DNA from: Henckelia pumila | Lineage: Eukaryota > Streptophyta > Magnoliopsida > Lamiales > Gesneriaceae | Assembly (NCBI RefSeq): GCF_033568475.1 | Contig: NC_133121.1 | Coordinates: 82,480,589 to 82,544,588, forward strand | DNA length: 64,000 bases | Reading direction: 5' to 3' | Shown here: positions 23,891 through 34,520 of the stretch, one piece after another | How positions within the stretch are numbered: position 1 is the first letter of the stretch | How the letters are laid out: every line of letters begins with the position of its first letter | Notes under the pieces: generated by a model | What the model was told of the DNA's origin: nothing | The model's input: the letters and a program-made list of their open reading frames with translations, nothing else | Database searches by the model: none | Program-made: the position numbers and the translations under genes

Positions 23891-24944
23891 AAAATTAATT
23901 TTTTTTAATTTTAAATTAAATTTTAATATGTTAAAATTCTATTTTTGGTCCGATCGAAAATTGTTTTTGATTGGTCCACGAGGCGTCGGATCGAATTGTT
24001 CGAGTCCGAAAATTTTAAAATTGATTTTTGGATAAATTTGAATTTTTGGAAAATTTAAATATTTTATCCGTTAAATTGAATTTTGAAATTAATTATTTTT
24101 GGTACAATTGATGATAAGATATGATCTTATGGATATATTGAGTAAAATATTATTTTATGTATAAAATTGGATTTTATAGATAAAATATGATTTTATTTGA
24201 TAAAAAGATAAAATATGATTTTGTATGTAAAATAAGATTTTATATATGAAATATGATTTTATCCTTTTAAATGTAAATTGCCATTGCATGTTATCCAATA
24301 AATTAATTTTGAATTAAATGTTATTGGATAAGGATGATCGATTGCCATGACCAATTTTGTAGGTGTATGTTAGGAATTTACATTTGTTTTTATTGTTGTT
24401 GGATTTATTAATGGGCCTGGTTTATGGCCCAATATGAATTGTCATATGTAATAAAAGTGGGCTTGGTTTATGGCCCGTTCCCACCCCTTAAAAATGTATC
24501 CCCTACTTGTCATTGTTATTTATTGTAAATACATTAGATTTGTGGGAGATGAAGATTTGAAGACGGAGGTGGGCCCAGCAGACAATAAAGACAGAAGAAA
24601 TGTAAATTGGAAGCACAATGTAATAGGATTGCATTGCATACTGCATATTACCTAGGATTGGACTAAGACTCGTGATTGGCAACCATGGGTCGATTAGAAA
24701 TGGAATCGATCATCCTATATAATATGTGATATTAATGTTGTATGCATGTTTTAGACAAAATTGTGTGAATCCGGCAAGCATACAAAATTTTAAAAATGAT
24801 GAGACAAATTTTCAAAATTAAAATCCCTCATTTTAAATATGATTTAAAATTGATATCAAGATAAATAAAGGAAATTTAAATTTGTTTAAATGTTCCTACC
24901 TTTCATCAACGATCAATGTATGAGATGCTACCCGCGGATACGGT

Positions 24945-25235
24945 CCGGCTCATATTATTGGGGGGCCCGTTCGTCGGAAAGCTGTACATTGCATCGACAC
25001 ATGTTGTAAGTTGGGTGGAACTCTCATGGGATCGGCTCATATTATTGGGGATCCACATGGCGACCGTCCATCACAACTTAATATTTTTGGGTCATCTTGA
25101 CATGTCACAATAAACGGCGTCATATTATTGGGCCCTTATTGGACATGAGGTAAAAACGTGGAGGTTGCTTTGGAAGCAATTGGGCTCTACCTTTTGAAAA
25201 TCATGGTTGGCTGATATTATTCGGGACCATAGTTT
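24945..25235 (+). repeat. Four imperfect ~87-bp repeats in element D leader
   Basis: The motif CATATTATTGGG, usually preceded by CGGCT, recurs at 24951, 25038 and 25121, with a variant at 25213. Spacings are 87, 83 and 92 bp; the rest of each unit is poorly conserved. Confidence 0.7.
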
Positions 25236-25430
25236 GTCAATTGGACTCCATGTTCTCACTAAGGAAAACAGTTTCCCGTTTTCACTAGAGGGTAGTGAAA
25301 TCGTTAAAATAGTGGGAGTGAGATTCATAAAATAAATTTCGCCTATTTTATGTCTTAGTAAATTACTTAAACAATCATCGATTATTGTCTGTTTCAACTC
25401 AGTATTTCATTACAATGAATTCGTAATCCA

Positions 25431-25620
25431 CATGTTCTCGAACAAAACAAACTTCCTGGCGCAACTATACGGAATGGTTCCATAAAGTTAAGAATGTCCT
25501 GAGTTCGGAAAAGATTTTCTAAATGTTAGAAAAGGCTTCTCCGAAAATAGCCCCGACTGATGTAACTGCCGAAAGGTTGGCCGAACTAGAGAAATGGTTG
25601 GACCATGATCTCAAGGCAAA
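25431..25620 (+). pseudogene. Element D gag remnant
   Basis: It starts MFSNKTNFLA at 25431. After a frame change near 25461 the copia Gag N-terminus is readable (NYTEWFHKVKNVLSSEKIF), then a stop at 25520, then MLEKASPKIAPTDVTAE and the conserved LDHDLKAKCYM. It then jumps directly to the zinc-knuckle region that heads the pol frame. Family Gag proteins usually have well over a hundred residues between these two points. The middle of Gag has therefore been deleted, and this copy cannot build particles alone. Confidence 0.78.
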
Positions 25621-28600
25621 ATGTTACATGCAAAATTGGACAAGTCTAAACAAGTTTGCCATCACTGTAAGAAACCCGGTCATTGGAAACGTAACTGCAA
25701 GGAATACCTCGAGCAGTTGCGAACTGCGAAGGGTATGTTCTATATTGAAATAAATGTTTCACTTAACACTACTTCTTGGGTATTGGATACCGGATATGGA
25801 TCTCATATTTGCAATGAGTTGCAAATGATGACAAGAAGTAATAAGCTTAGAATGGGTGAGACCCAGCTGAGGCTCGGAAATGGTTCCAGAGTTGAAGCTA
25901 AAGCTGTGGGAGATATTTATTTAATTTTGCAGAACGGTTTTAAGTTACTTTTGAGAGATGTTTTATTTGTTCCGGATTTGATTAAAAACATTATTTCTGT
26001 TTCTATGCTTGATAGAGACGGTTATTCTTGCAATTTTGTGAATGAGATTTGCAATATTTACAAGAATGAATGTTTGATTGGAAATGGACAACTTGAAAAT
26101 GATCTATATAACTTAAAACTAAAAGACGTTCCAATAAATTATGTTGATAAACCGGCAACAACAAACAAAAGGAAAATCGATAGCCAAAACCCGGCAAACC
26201 TTTGGCATGCTAGGCTAGGTCATATTTCCTCAAGGAGGATGAACAAGCTAGTGGGAGAGGGCATGTTTGATATGTCTGATATTAACTTTCTACCTACTTG
26301 TGAATCCTGCCTAAAAGGAAAAATGACTAAATCTCCTTTTAAGGGGAAACCTGAGCGTAGTCAAAATCTGTTGGATTTGATCCATACAGATGTTTGTGGT
26401 CCATTTAGAGTTGGTACTCAATATGGCCACACCTACTTCATTACCTTTACTGATGATTATTCTAGGTATGGGTACTTATATTTAATGAAATATAAGTCTG
26501 AAGCATTTGAAAAGTTCAAAGAATTCAAGGCTGAAGTAGAAAACAAGCTAGGTAAAAGTATTAAAGCACTTCGATTAGATCGAGGTGGAGAATACTTGAG
26601 TACCGAGTTTTTGGACTATCTGAAAGAGAATGGGATTCTCTCTCAGTGGACTCCTCCCATGACACCACAGCTGAATGGTGTATCAGAGCGTCGTAATCGA
26701 ACTTTGTTGGACATGGTTCGATCCATGATGAGCTTCACTGAGCTTCCACCTTCGTTTTGGGGCTATGCGCTTGAAACGGCGGTATTGTTGTTGAACAACG
26801 TCCACACTAAAGCAGTGGACAAAACACCATACGAGTTATGGAATGGCAAAGCTCCTAAGTATTCGTACTTGAGGATTTGGGGATGTCCTGCTTACGTGAA
26901 GCGGACAGTAGGAGATAAGTTAGATAGTCGATCCACCTTATGTTATTTTGTAGGGTATCCGAAGAATTCAATCGGATATTATTTCTATTATCCTGCTGAA
27001 ACAAAGGTGTTTGTTTCAAGGAATGCCACCTTCTTGGACAAGAAGTTCTTATTGGATAAGAAAGGCGAGATGATGGAACTCGAAGAAATTCGAGAAGAAC
27101 CCGAAATACAAAATAACGATCCTACACCTCAGGAACCATTGATAGACATGCCTGTACCTAGAAGATCCGAGAGGACTTCTAGACCTCCTATTCGATATGG
27201 TCTTCTTCTTGAAGGGGATCAAGATGAACCCGATGTTGGATGTGATCCAAGAAACTTCAAGGAAGCAATTTCTGATGCAGATTCAAATTTATGGCTTGAA
27301 GCTATGCAGTCGGAAATAGATTCGATGCATACAAACCAAATTTGGTTTTTAGTAGATCCTCCCGATGGAATTGTTCCAATAGGGTGTAAATGGATCTACA
27401 AGAGAAAGCTTGGGCCTGATGGTAAGGTATTGACCTACAAGGCGCGATTGGTGGCGAAAGGTTATACTCAAAGACAAGGAGTTGACTATGATGAAACCTT
27501 TTCACCAGTTGCAATGTTCAAGTCCATAAGAATCCTTATTGCCATAGCTGCTTGGTATGACTATGAGATATGGCAAATGGATGTGAAGACTGCTTTTCTT
27601 AATGGAGACATTAAGGAAGAAATCTATATGAAGCAGCCTGAGGGGTTCACATCCATGGGAAGCGAGCATAAGGTATGCAAGCTTCAGAGATCAATTTATG
27701 GTCTAAAACAAGCATCAAGAAGTTGGAACCAGAAATTTGATGAAACAGTAAAGGATTTTGGTTTCATCAAGAACCCGGAGGAACCATGCGTGTATAAGAA
27801 AGTAGTTAAGGATGCTGTGACATTCTTAGTACTTTATGTTGATGACATCCTACTCATTGGGAATGACGTAGGGATGTTGCAGTCAACAAAGATATGGTTA
27901 TCAGGTAGATTCTCGATGAAGGATTTGGGTGAGGCATCCTATATTCTAGGGATACAGATCTATAGAGATAGATCTAAGAGAATGATAGGACTCACTCAAT
28001 CAACCTACATCGACACCATATTGAAACGGTTTTCAATGGATGGGTCCAAGAGAGGACATCTACCCATGTGTCATGGAGTTTCTCTATCCAAGTCTATGTG
28101 TCCCAAGACTGATGAAGAGATAGAGAAAATGACACATGTACCATATGCGTCAGCCATAGGTAGTATCATGTATGAGATGATATCTACCAGACCGGATGTA
28201 GAATTTGCTCTGAGTGTCACGAGCAGATATCAAGCTAATCCCGGTCAAATGCATTGGAAAGCCGTGAAGGACATTCTTAAGTACTTACGAAGGACTAAGA
28301 ATATGTTCATGGTATATGGAGGAAGAGAACTAAAATTGAAAGGCTATACCGACTCTAGCTTCCAAAGTGACGTGGATGACTCGAAGTCAACCTCTGGATT
28401 TGTGTTCATGCTCAATGGAGGTGCTGTCTCTTGGAAGAGTTCCAAGCAGGACACCACAGCGGATTCCACCACTGAGGCAGAATACATTGCAGCATCAGCT
28501 GCTGCTAAGGAGGCCGTTTGGATGAGGAATTTCGTCCAAGAGTTGTGCATTATTCCTGAAGTTGTTGGTCCAGTCCCGGTGTACTGTGACAACACGGGTG

Positions 28601-28821
28601 CCGTTGCTCAGGCAAAGGAACCAAGGTCTCATCAAAGATCCAAACACGTACTGAGGAAATACCACATCATCCGGGAGATTGTGGAAAGAGGAGACATCAC
28701 TGTCGAAAGAGTGGCCTCTGCAGACAATATCGCTGATCCGCTTACTAAGCCCTTGCCAGGACCATTGTTTGGCAAACATCGCGAAGCAATGAGTCTATGT
28801 AGTATGACTAGTTGGCTTTAG
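25621..28821 (+). CDS. Element D copia polyprotein (zinc knuckle, PR, IN, RT, RNase H), 1,066 codons open
   Basis: The CCHC knuckle CHHCKKPGHWKRNC lies at residues 13-26. The aspartic protease has DTGYGSH at about 56. The integrase zinc motif spans WHARLGH to CESCLKGK (about 198-240). The integrase core includes LIHTDVCGPF, DRGGEY and NGVSERRNR (about 257-362). RT runs from about 565, with KARLVAKGYTQ, DVKTAFLNG and the catalytic YVDDILL near 740. RNase H has GYTDSSF and ADSTTEAEYIAAS, then ends SWL-stop at 28821. No internal stop or frameshift was seen. The start is not a true initiation site: the frame should be entered from gag. The enzyme set would make and integrate cDNA, possibly acting on other copies, since its own Gag is deleted. 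Confidence 0.93.
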   Translation: MLHAKLDKSKQVCHHCKKPGHWKRNCKEYLEQLRTAKGMFYIEINVSLNTTSWVLDTGYGSHICNELQMMTRSNKLRMGETQLRLGNGSRVEAKAVGDIYLILQNGFKLLLRDVLFVPDLIKNIISVSMLDRDGYSCNFVNEICNIYKNECLIGNGQLENDLYNLKLKDVPINYVDKPATTNKRKIDSQNPANLWHARLGHISSRRMNKLVGEGMFDMSDINFLPTCESCLKGKMTKSPFKGKPERSQNLLDLIHTDVCGPFRVGTQYGHTYFITFTDDYSRYGYLYLMKYKSEAFEKFKEFKAEVENKLGKSIKALRLDRGGEYLSTEFLDYLKENGILSQWTPPMTPQLNGVSERRNRTLLDMVRSMMSFTELPPSFWGYALETAVLLLNNVHTKAVDKTPYELWNGKAPKYSYLRIWGCPAYVKRTVGDKLDSRSTLCYFVGYPKNSIGYYFYYPAETKVFVSRNATFLDKKFLLDKKGEMMELEEIREEPEIQNNDPTPQEPLIDMPVPRRSERTSRPPIRYGLLLEGDQDEPDVGCDPRNFKEAISDADSNLWLEAMQSEIDSMHTNQIWFLVDPPDGIVPIGCKWIYKRKLGPDGKVLTYKARLVAKGYTQRQGVDYDETFSPVAMFKSIRILIAIAAWYDYEIWQMDVKTAFLNGDIKEEIYMKQPEGFTSMGSEHKVCKLQRSIYGLKQASRSWNQKFDETVKDFGFIKNPEEPCVYKKVVKDAVTFLVLYVDDILLIGNDVGMLQSTKIWLSGRFSMKDLGEASYILGIQIYRDRSKRMIGLTQSTYIDTILKRFSMDGSKRGHLPMCHGVSLSKSMCPKTDEEIEKMTHVPYASAIGSIMYEMISTRPDVEFALSVTSRYQANPGQMHWKAVKDILKYLRRTKNMFMVYGGRELKLKGYTDSSFQSDVDDSKSTSGFVFMLNGGAVSWKSSKQDTTADSTTEAEYIAASAAAKEAVWMRNFVQELCIIPEVVGPVPVYCDNTGAVAQAKEPRSHQRSKHVLRKYHIIREIVERGDITVERVASADNIADPLTKPLPGPLFGKHREAMSLCSMTSWL

Positions 28822-28823
28822 GG

Positions 28824-28835
28824 CAAGTGGGAGAT
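28824..28835 (+). other. Element D polypurine tract
   Basis: CAAGTGGGAGAT directly before the 3' LTR, the common copia form. Confidence 0.85.
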
Positions 28836-30683
28836 TGAAAGAGTAGGTGCCCGGTGAGCCAACTTGTGGCTAAGGGTTTTGATGACTCTTTGTATAAACA
28901 ATCTTTTGTTTAATATTATTTACACTTTTATTAATGGCAATGACTTTATCTTTCTTCATATTGTTATATTATGATATACTATTGTTGTTTTGATAAAGAC
29001 CTTGAATATACTATAGTGTATGTAAGATGTGGTAGAACATGGGGATGTCTATCATGAAACACATCTTATAGTCACTGTATATTCTAAACTGTTCCTAGTC
29101 GATTGAGCCGTCCGATAATAAAGATAAGGATCGCTCAAGTTTGAGACTAGCATTTGCGATGCAGAGTACCACGTTTCATTGGTAAGGAACATAGAGATGT
29201 TCGAAGCATGCAAATGGATATTCATACGATGAATGATCGAACTACCCTATCCGGACTTTCCAAGTGGTTATCACTTATCGAGTGGATAAAGTCCGCGGTT
29301 TTGGTTGTACACCATTAGTCCTTACTACTTGAAACATCATTGAGACTCTATATGCTAGTACTGTGCTTTGACTCATTTACCGACTCTATTGGGGTCATCA
29401 GGTGTCGGGATTTGGTACAAATACAACACATATAAGAGTCGATGCTTTGTTGTCAAGGATTCACCACATACTTGCGAGTGTGGATATCCTATGCGATCTG
29501 AGGAGATATTAGTGTGACGAATCTCTGGCCAGAGTACATGATGTGATTTAAGAAATGGTTTCTTAGTAGCACATGCGATGTCACTATTTGATCTTCAAGA
29601 TGTATTGCATAGTTATCGAATCTCGAACGACTCTCGATATACCAATGGTTGTTGATTCGATCGGGATATATGGATGAAGGGACCGTACTGTACGCTAACC
29701 AAAATCTATTGGTTCTTGTAGGCACTATCAGTGATACCTAGGGAATCATGGGGCGATGTTGCTAGACGCTCTTACCATGATTCAATGGGCAAGTCGGAAA
29801 TTGTTGTTCCGAGTCACAAGGAGTTGTGAGCCCACGGCTAGCTGTATCCCTGAACCATTGAGGGTCACACAGAGTAATGGATTTTTAATCCCCGTTGAGA
29901 TAGTTAAATTTAAAGAGTTAAATTTAATGAACAAAGAAGTTGGACTTCTTATTTAAGAGTAGAGGAGTAAGATTTCCTAAAATGACATAGGGATGGGCAT
30001 TTTTGGAAATCACTGAATTCGGATTCAGAAAAATTTATCTTGACTTTAAAAGGTGCAAAAATGGTTTCTGTGCACATTGGTGAAATCGGTTTATCAATCT
30101 GAGTCACGATGAATTTTATATTAATTTCTGAACATGCGGGCTTTGCTTGTCGGGCTTGAACTTATGACTAATGGGCCCTAAGCTGTTAGCGGCCTACATT
30201 ATAAATAAGTTATTGCAGTACAGAAATTACACACAACAGGTCACAAAATTTTCGAAAAACCCTAGTATTTTTCCTCTGAAGTGGCCGCCCCCTTTTCCAT
30301 CTGCTCGGTAAAATCCAGTCTGTGAATTTTGAATTACAGTCTGGTTTAACGGATCAAATTCGTTAATTCTCTTCGTAGAAACTTCTGATAGATTTTCTAG
30401 TGCAATCTATCAGAGGGATTAATTATCCGTTCGTGGACCTGATTGAAGAACAGTTCGTTCATCAGTTCCAGGGATATACAACAAGAGCAGAGCAATCTGT
30501 TGGTGTCCATAATCTCGATTCGAGATTGGAGATAAAAATTTATAATTGTTATTTAATTTTTACACACACAATTTAATCGTAAAAGTTTTGATACCCAATA
30601 TGGAATCGTTCCATATAAAATTTTTAAACTTCCGCTGCACCGGGTATCAATACTGATTGATCTGATCGCCGCGTTCTCCAACA
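28836..30683 (+). repeat. Element D 3' LTR
   Basis: The same 1,848-bp length as the 5' copy, with about 25 single-base differences seen by eye and no indels found. Confidence 0.95.
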
Positions 30684-31599
30684 CCAAGAAACTTCGAATC
30701 TCAGCAACCATCGTCGGACGAGACTAGTTCAGCACTGCCTCTATCTTACTTGGATCAACAGATATTCTTTCACTAGAAATCACATGACCGAGAAATAATA
30801 CCCGATCAAGCCAAAATTCGCACTTGCTCAATTTCGCATACAGCTGCTTCTTGTAACGTCATCAATACAATTCTTAGATGTTGTGCATGATCATCCTTGT
30901 CATGAGAATAGACAAGAATATCATCAATGAAGACGAAGACAAATCTATCCAGATATTCTCAAAATACCTGATTCATCAGATTCATAAAGACTGCTGGTGC
31001 ATTCGTCAAACCAAATGGCATCACCAGATATTCATAATGCCCGTATCTGGTCCTAAAAGCAGTCGTAGAATATCTGAGTCTCGTACCCTCATCTGATGGT
31101 ATCCAGATCTCAGATCTATCTTGGAGTATACAGAAGTACCCTGTAATTGATCGAACAGATCATCAATTCGTGGAAAAGGATACTTATTCTTGATGGTGAC
31201 ACGATTCAACTGCCTGTAGTCAATATATAATCGCATCGATCCATCCTTCTTCTTGACGAACAAAACAGGTGCTCCCCACGGAGAAACACTAGGACGAATA
31301 TATCCCTTATCAATCAGATCCTGCAACTGCTGTTTCAATTCCCTCTTCTCTGAAGGTGCCAGACGATAAGGTGCTCGGGATATAGGCGTTGTTCCTGGTA
31401 CTAGATCAATACCAAATTCAACCTCTCGAACCGGAGGAAAATCAGGAATCTCATCAGGGAATACATCAGAAAACTCACTGACAACCGGTAACTGATCAAT
31501 ACACGAACTACTCGTGGACATATCAACTGCATAAATGAGGTAGCCCTCCCCACCTGACTCTAAGACATGACATGCCTTCAGAGCCGATACAAGTGGCAT
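30684..31599 (-). pseudogene. Element C reverse transcriptase (broken, cut by element D)
   Basis: From 31599 downward: [21 protein letters not shown], the conserved [31 protein letters not shown] and [17 protein letters not shown]. After a frameshift near 31080 come [16 protein letters not shown] and [13 protein letters not shown] segments (about 30900-31020) and then CEFWLDRV near 30810. It ends at the element D junction, with the remainder at 21766. Closely similar in layout to element A's RT, but a separate family by its LTR. Confidence 0.88.
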
Positions 31600-32130
31600 C
31601 GAAGGTCGTGCTCCCTCACCATAAAATTACCAGCTATCACCCTCATCCGGATGAAACTATACCAAACGCTGATAACAATCCACGGTAGCGTGATACAAAG
31701 TCAGCAAATCTATTCCCAAGATACAATCAAAATATGTCATCGCTAGAATCATCAGATTAGCATACAACACATGACCCTCAAACTCTAGAAGCAACCCATC
31801 ACTAGACGCTTAGTTACTACCTCCTAATCCAGTGGAGTAGATACAACTAAATCCAGGTCTAATGATACAAATGGTAATCTATGTCTCTTAACAAAGAGAC
31901 TAGAAATAAAGGAATGCGATGCTCCAGTATCAATTAAAACAAGTGCATGAATACCACATAACAGAAAGGTACCTACCAACATGCGATCGCTTCCCTCTGT
32001 AGCCTGCTCTTGAGACAGAGCAAATACCCGCCCCTCCGTGTGTGGACGGAAACTAGAAGAACTCGGTGGTGCTGGCTGCTGACGTGGATGAGTAGAAGCC
32101 TGAGATCCCATCTATGATCCTGATCCACTT
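31600..32130 (-). pseudogene. Element C protease region
   Basis: Open from 32111 to 31824, with the aspartic protease site LIDTGASHSFIS near residue 74. A stop follows LVVSTPLD (31824), and further protease sequence runs out of frame toward RT. It is joined upstream to gag in a different frame. Confidence 0.8.
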
Positions 32131-32311
32131 GCAGCTCCCATACGCTGAGGAAAATCTCTTCGCAGATTTCCTTGCTCACCACATATAAACAAGAACCAGA
32201 AGCCTTCCGACAAGAAGCTGCAGAATGCTTCCCAACACAGTGACTGCAAAACTCATCTTTCGTTTTATTCTTTCTGAACTGGAACATACCTCGTGAACCA
32301 CGAGATCCAGA

Positions 32312-32343
<32 letters not shown>

Positions 32344-33067
32344 AAGACATAGGTCCAGATTGCACAATAGATTGAGACCTAGGCCCAAGAGATCTACTAG
32401 GTTGTCCTGGCATCATCAGTTGTGCCCGTCTGTTGTTGTTCTCCACTTGAAGACATCGATTAACCAGAGTCTCGTAAGATGTTGGATCATCACAGACAAC
32501 AACCTGTGAATAGATATCCTGATTCAAGCCTCGCAGAAAGATATCATACTTGGGCGCATCACTCTCATTGATATGGGGACTGTAAGGTAGCAGATCAATG
32601 AATCGCTGCTGATACTCATCAATAGTCATAGATCCCTGCCTCAGTGTAAGTAACTCCATCGATCGCGCCTGACGGACAGCAGGAGGAAAATATAACTTCT
32701 AAAACTGCTGACGGAAATCCTCCCAAGTCACCCGTCCTCTCTCAGTACGCTCCTGAGCTTCCTTGGCATCCCACCATAAGCGTGCACGTCCATCTAGAAC
32801 AAACTCTAGAACCTCCATCTTCTGCTCCTCAATACACTCGAAAGCTCGAAAAGCACTCTCAATTCTGAACATCCAGTTCCTCGCTTCCTCAAAATTTTCG
32901 CCTCCCATCAAGGGTTTCGGTCCTACCTGCATAAACTTATTGATAGTGTAGCGACGTCTACCCTTTAGCTGACGATGTCGATCCTCATGATGATGGCAAT
33001 GGTGATGATGCTGATGACCACCTCCCTGGCCAACACTACTGTGACTCGCGTTACCTCCATCAGCCAT
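32131..33067 (-). pseudogene. Element C gag (broken)
   Basis: The start is the ATG at 33067 (MADGGNASHS), with a His-rich stretch at about residues 18-30. The Gag core follows with KPLMGGENFEEARNWMF, ALF-type LWWDAKEA and VTWEDFRQQF, then a TAG at 32699. The frame resumes with MELLTLRQGSMTIDEYQQRF and LRGLNQDIYSQVVV, then a threonine run (encoded by a GTA/TAC microsatellite at about 32315-32342), then CSHCVGKHSAASC. The second zinc-knuckle half is frameshifted near 32190 and lacks some ligands. Confidence 0.85.
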
Positions 33068-33175
33068 TATCTAAAAAGATTTGCTCATTAAAATCACAAA
33101 TGCGCAAAATTACTCAAATCTAGGCTAAATCCCAAGTACTAATCCCAAAATCTATGCATGCTCTGATACCAAAAA
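33068..33175 (-). other. Element C leader with primer binding site
   Basis: On the minus strand TGGTATCAGAGCATGC begins about 5 nt inside the LTR end (33156-33171), matching initiator-Met tRNA. A short leader to the gag ATG follows. Confidence 0.85.
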
Positions 33176-34210
33176 TGTAGTGACCCTGCATTGAATCACC
33201 TACTAACTAGCAACTATGACATGCATTAAACTTAATTAAAGCATAAATACTAATCAGAGAAAAACGTGCGGAAACAGAACCCATAATTTACATATCAGCT
33301 TAGTACAAAAGTTTCAAGCTTATTTAACAGTAGTGATACAACCATATCGAAAAACTCTAAAAAATTATACAGCTAAACAAATCCTGCTGTATAAAATCCC
33401 CTGAAAAGCTCCGGCTCCCTAGGCCTGCCTCGAACTACCGCCTCCGTCCATCCTGCGACCTGTCCCGTGAAATAGGGTGTCCAAGATAACAACTAGGACG
33501 TGAACGCTAACACACACTACATAAACATGAGTAAACATATGTATATGATGCATGCAACCGTGATGACTGGTAAAGAGTCATCTGATAAGTCATGCTCAGT
33601 ACAGACGCCACATGAGTGTTGTAACGTCGCGGATCAACCTCTGGGTACAAACATACTCATCTAATACACCAGAGTAGTCAGACATACATGTCCCCACCGT
33701 CGCGGTACTCTCAATGACAGACTAACAAGTATAGAGCTGAGCGGTTCTATAATCAGGTATAACAAGGTATAGGCTCAACGTTACATGACATATGAACATG
33801 AAAAGCGATAAATCATATATCATGTCATATAATAATGTCAAATAAATGCAACATATAAACATGTATACTCGCTGGCAATCTCAGTCAATGTGTACATACC
33901 TCCAAGCTAGTTCAAGTCTAGTAGGATCCTAGGTTCCAAGCCTATATTCAAAAGTTCACTATATCACTACACAAGTTCTAAAAGCCTTAACTAAGCTAAT
34001 AAGTACTCCCAAAACTTAAATAGATTCCCGGAACATACCTTCGTCTGTAGTAAGCCCTTTGGAGTCGCTAGTCCCGGATGACTATAACCACACCTTGGTT
34101 ATTCCAGAACTTCTATAATAACCGATAGGGTCGTCAAGTGTATATCTCACACTATATAACTAAAGAAGAAAAACTCGGAATTCGTAATCAGAAATGAATT
34201 CGAATGAGCC

Positions 34211-34220
34211 CTATTTATAG
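34211..34220 (-). promoter_or_regulatory. Putative TATA box in element C LTR
   Basis: CTATAAATAG on the minus strand. The palindrome cluster lies directly upstream of it in transcription direction. A second TATA-like site (TCTATAAATA) is at 34661-34670. Confidence 0.5.
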
Positions 34221-34244
34221 ACCCCAAAATCGATCAAGTTTGGG

Positions 34245-34520
34245 TTCGGATCGTCCGATCCAGATCAACGCCTGCATGCAAAACACGTCAAGTTCGGACC
34301 GTTCGATCGACACTTCGGATCGTCCGAAGTGTCCAAATTCCAACACTTGTCAAAATCCATGGTTGAATAATATGCATGCTTGGCATAAGGAAGTTTGGAT
34401 CGTCCGATCACCACTTCGGATCGTCCGATCGTCCCTTAACTCCGAAGTCAACAAGCTCTCTTCGGAGCCCCCGGACTGCTGAGTTCGGATCGTCCGAAAT
34501 CCTCTTCGGACCGCCCGAAC
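34245..34520. repeat. Paired palindromes TTCGGATCGTCCGA in element C LTR
   Basis: Near-palindromic motifs occur at 34245, 34293, 34314, 34394, 34415, 34483 and 34504. Three pairs have an identical internal spacing of 21 bp (34293/34314, 34394/34415, 34483/34504), and the pairs repeat about every 90-100 bp. Confidence 0.85.

Larger units (their letters stand above)
23631..25430 (+). other. Element D non-coding leader
   Basis: About 1.8 kb without a convincing gene. It holds a GC-rich hairpin cluster (23742-23890), an AT-rich stretch with repeated TAAAATATGATTTTAT-like motifs (about 24110-24260), and a four-unit imperfect repeat (24951-25225). Short open frames here show no recognised protein family. 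Confidence 0.7.
21767..30683 (+). mobile_element. Element D: Ty1/copia LTR retrotransposon, young, pol intact, gag gutted
   Basis: It has two LTRs of equal length (1,848 bp; 21767-23614 and 28836-30683), a perfect primer binding site, a long non-coding leader, a damaged gag remnant, a 1,066-codon open pol and a polypurine tract. Flanks are CAAAG (left) and CCAAG (right), which fits a 5-bp TSD with one change. By eye the LTRs differ at about 25 sites (about 1.4%), so this is the youngest full-length insertion here. It sits in the RT/RNase H junction of element C. The domain order PR-IN-RT-RH identifies Ty1/copia. I did not assign a lineage. Confidence 0.93.

Noticed and set aside
23691..24035. 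114-codon open frame across the GC-rich hairpins of element D
   Set aside because: Low-complexity Arg/Gly/Pro content from the palindromes, no start context, lies in the non-coding leader.
24916..25113. 65-codon frame over the CATATTATTGGG repeats as a possible gag
   Set aside because: No Gag motifs. The real gag remnant is recognisable at 25431-25620.
32315..32342. Trinucleotide run in element C gag as an independent regulatory repeat
   Set aside because: A simple microsatellite coding for a threonine run inside gag.
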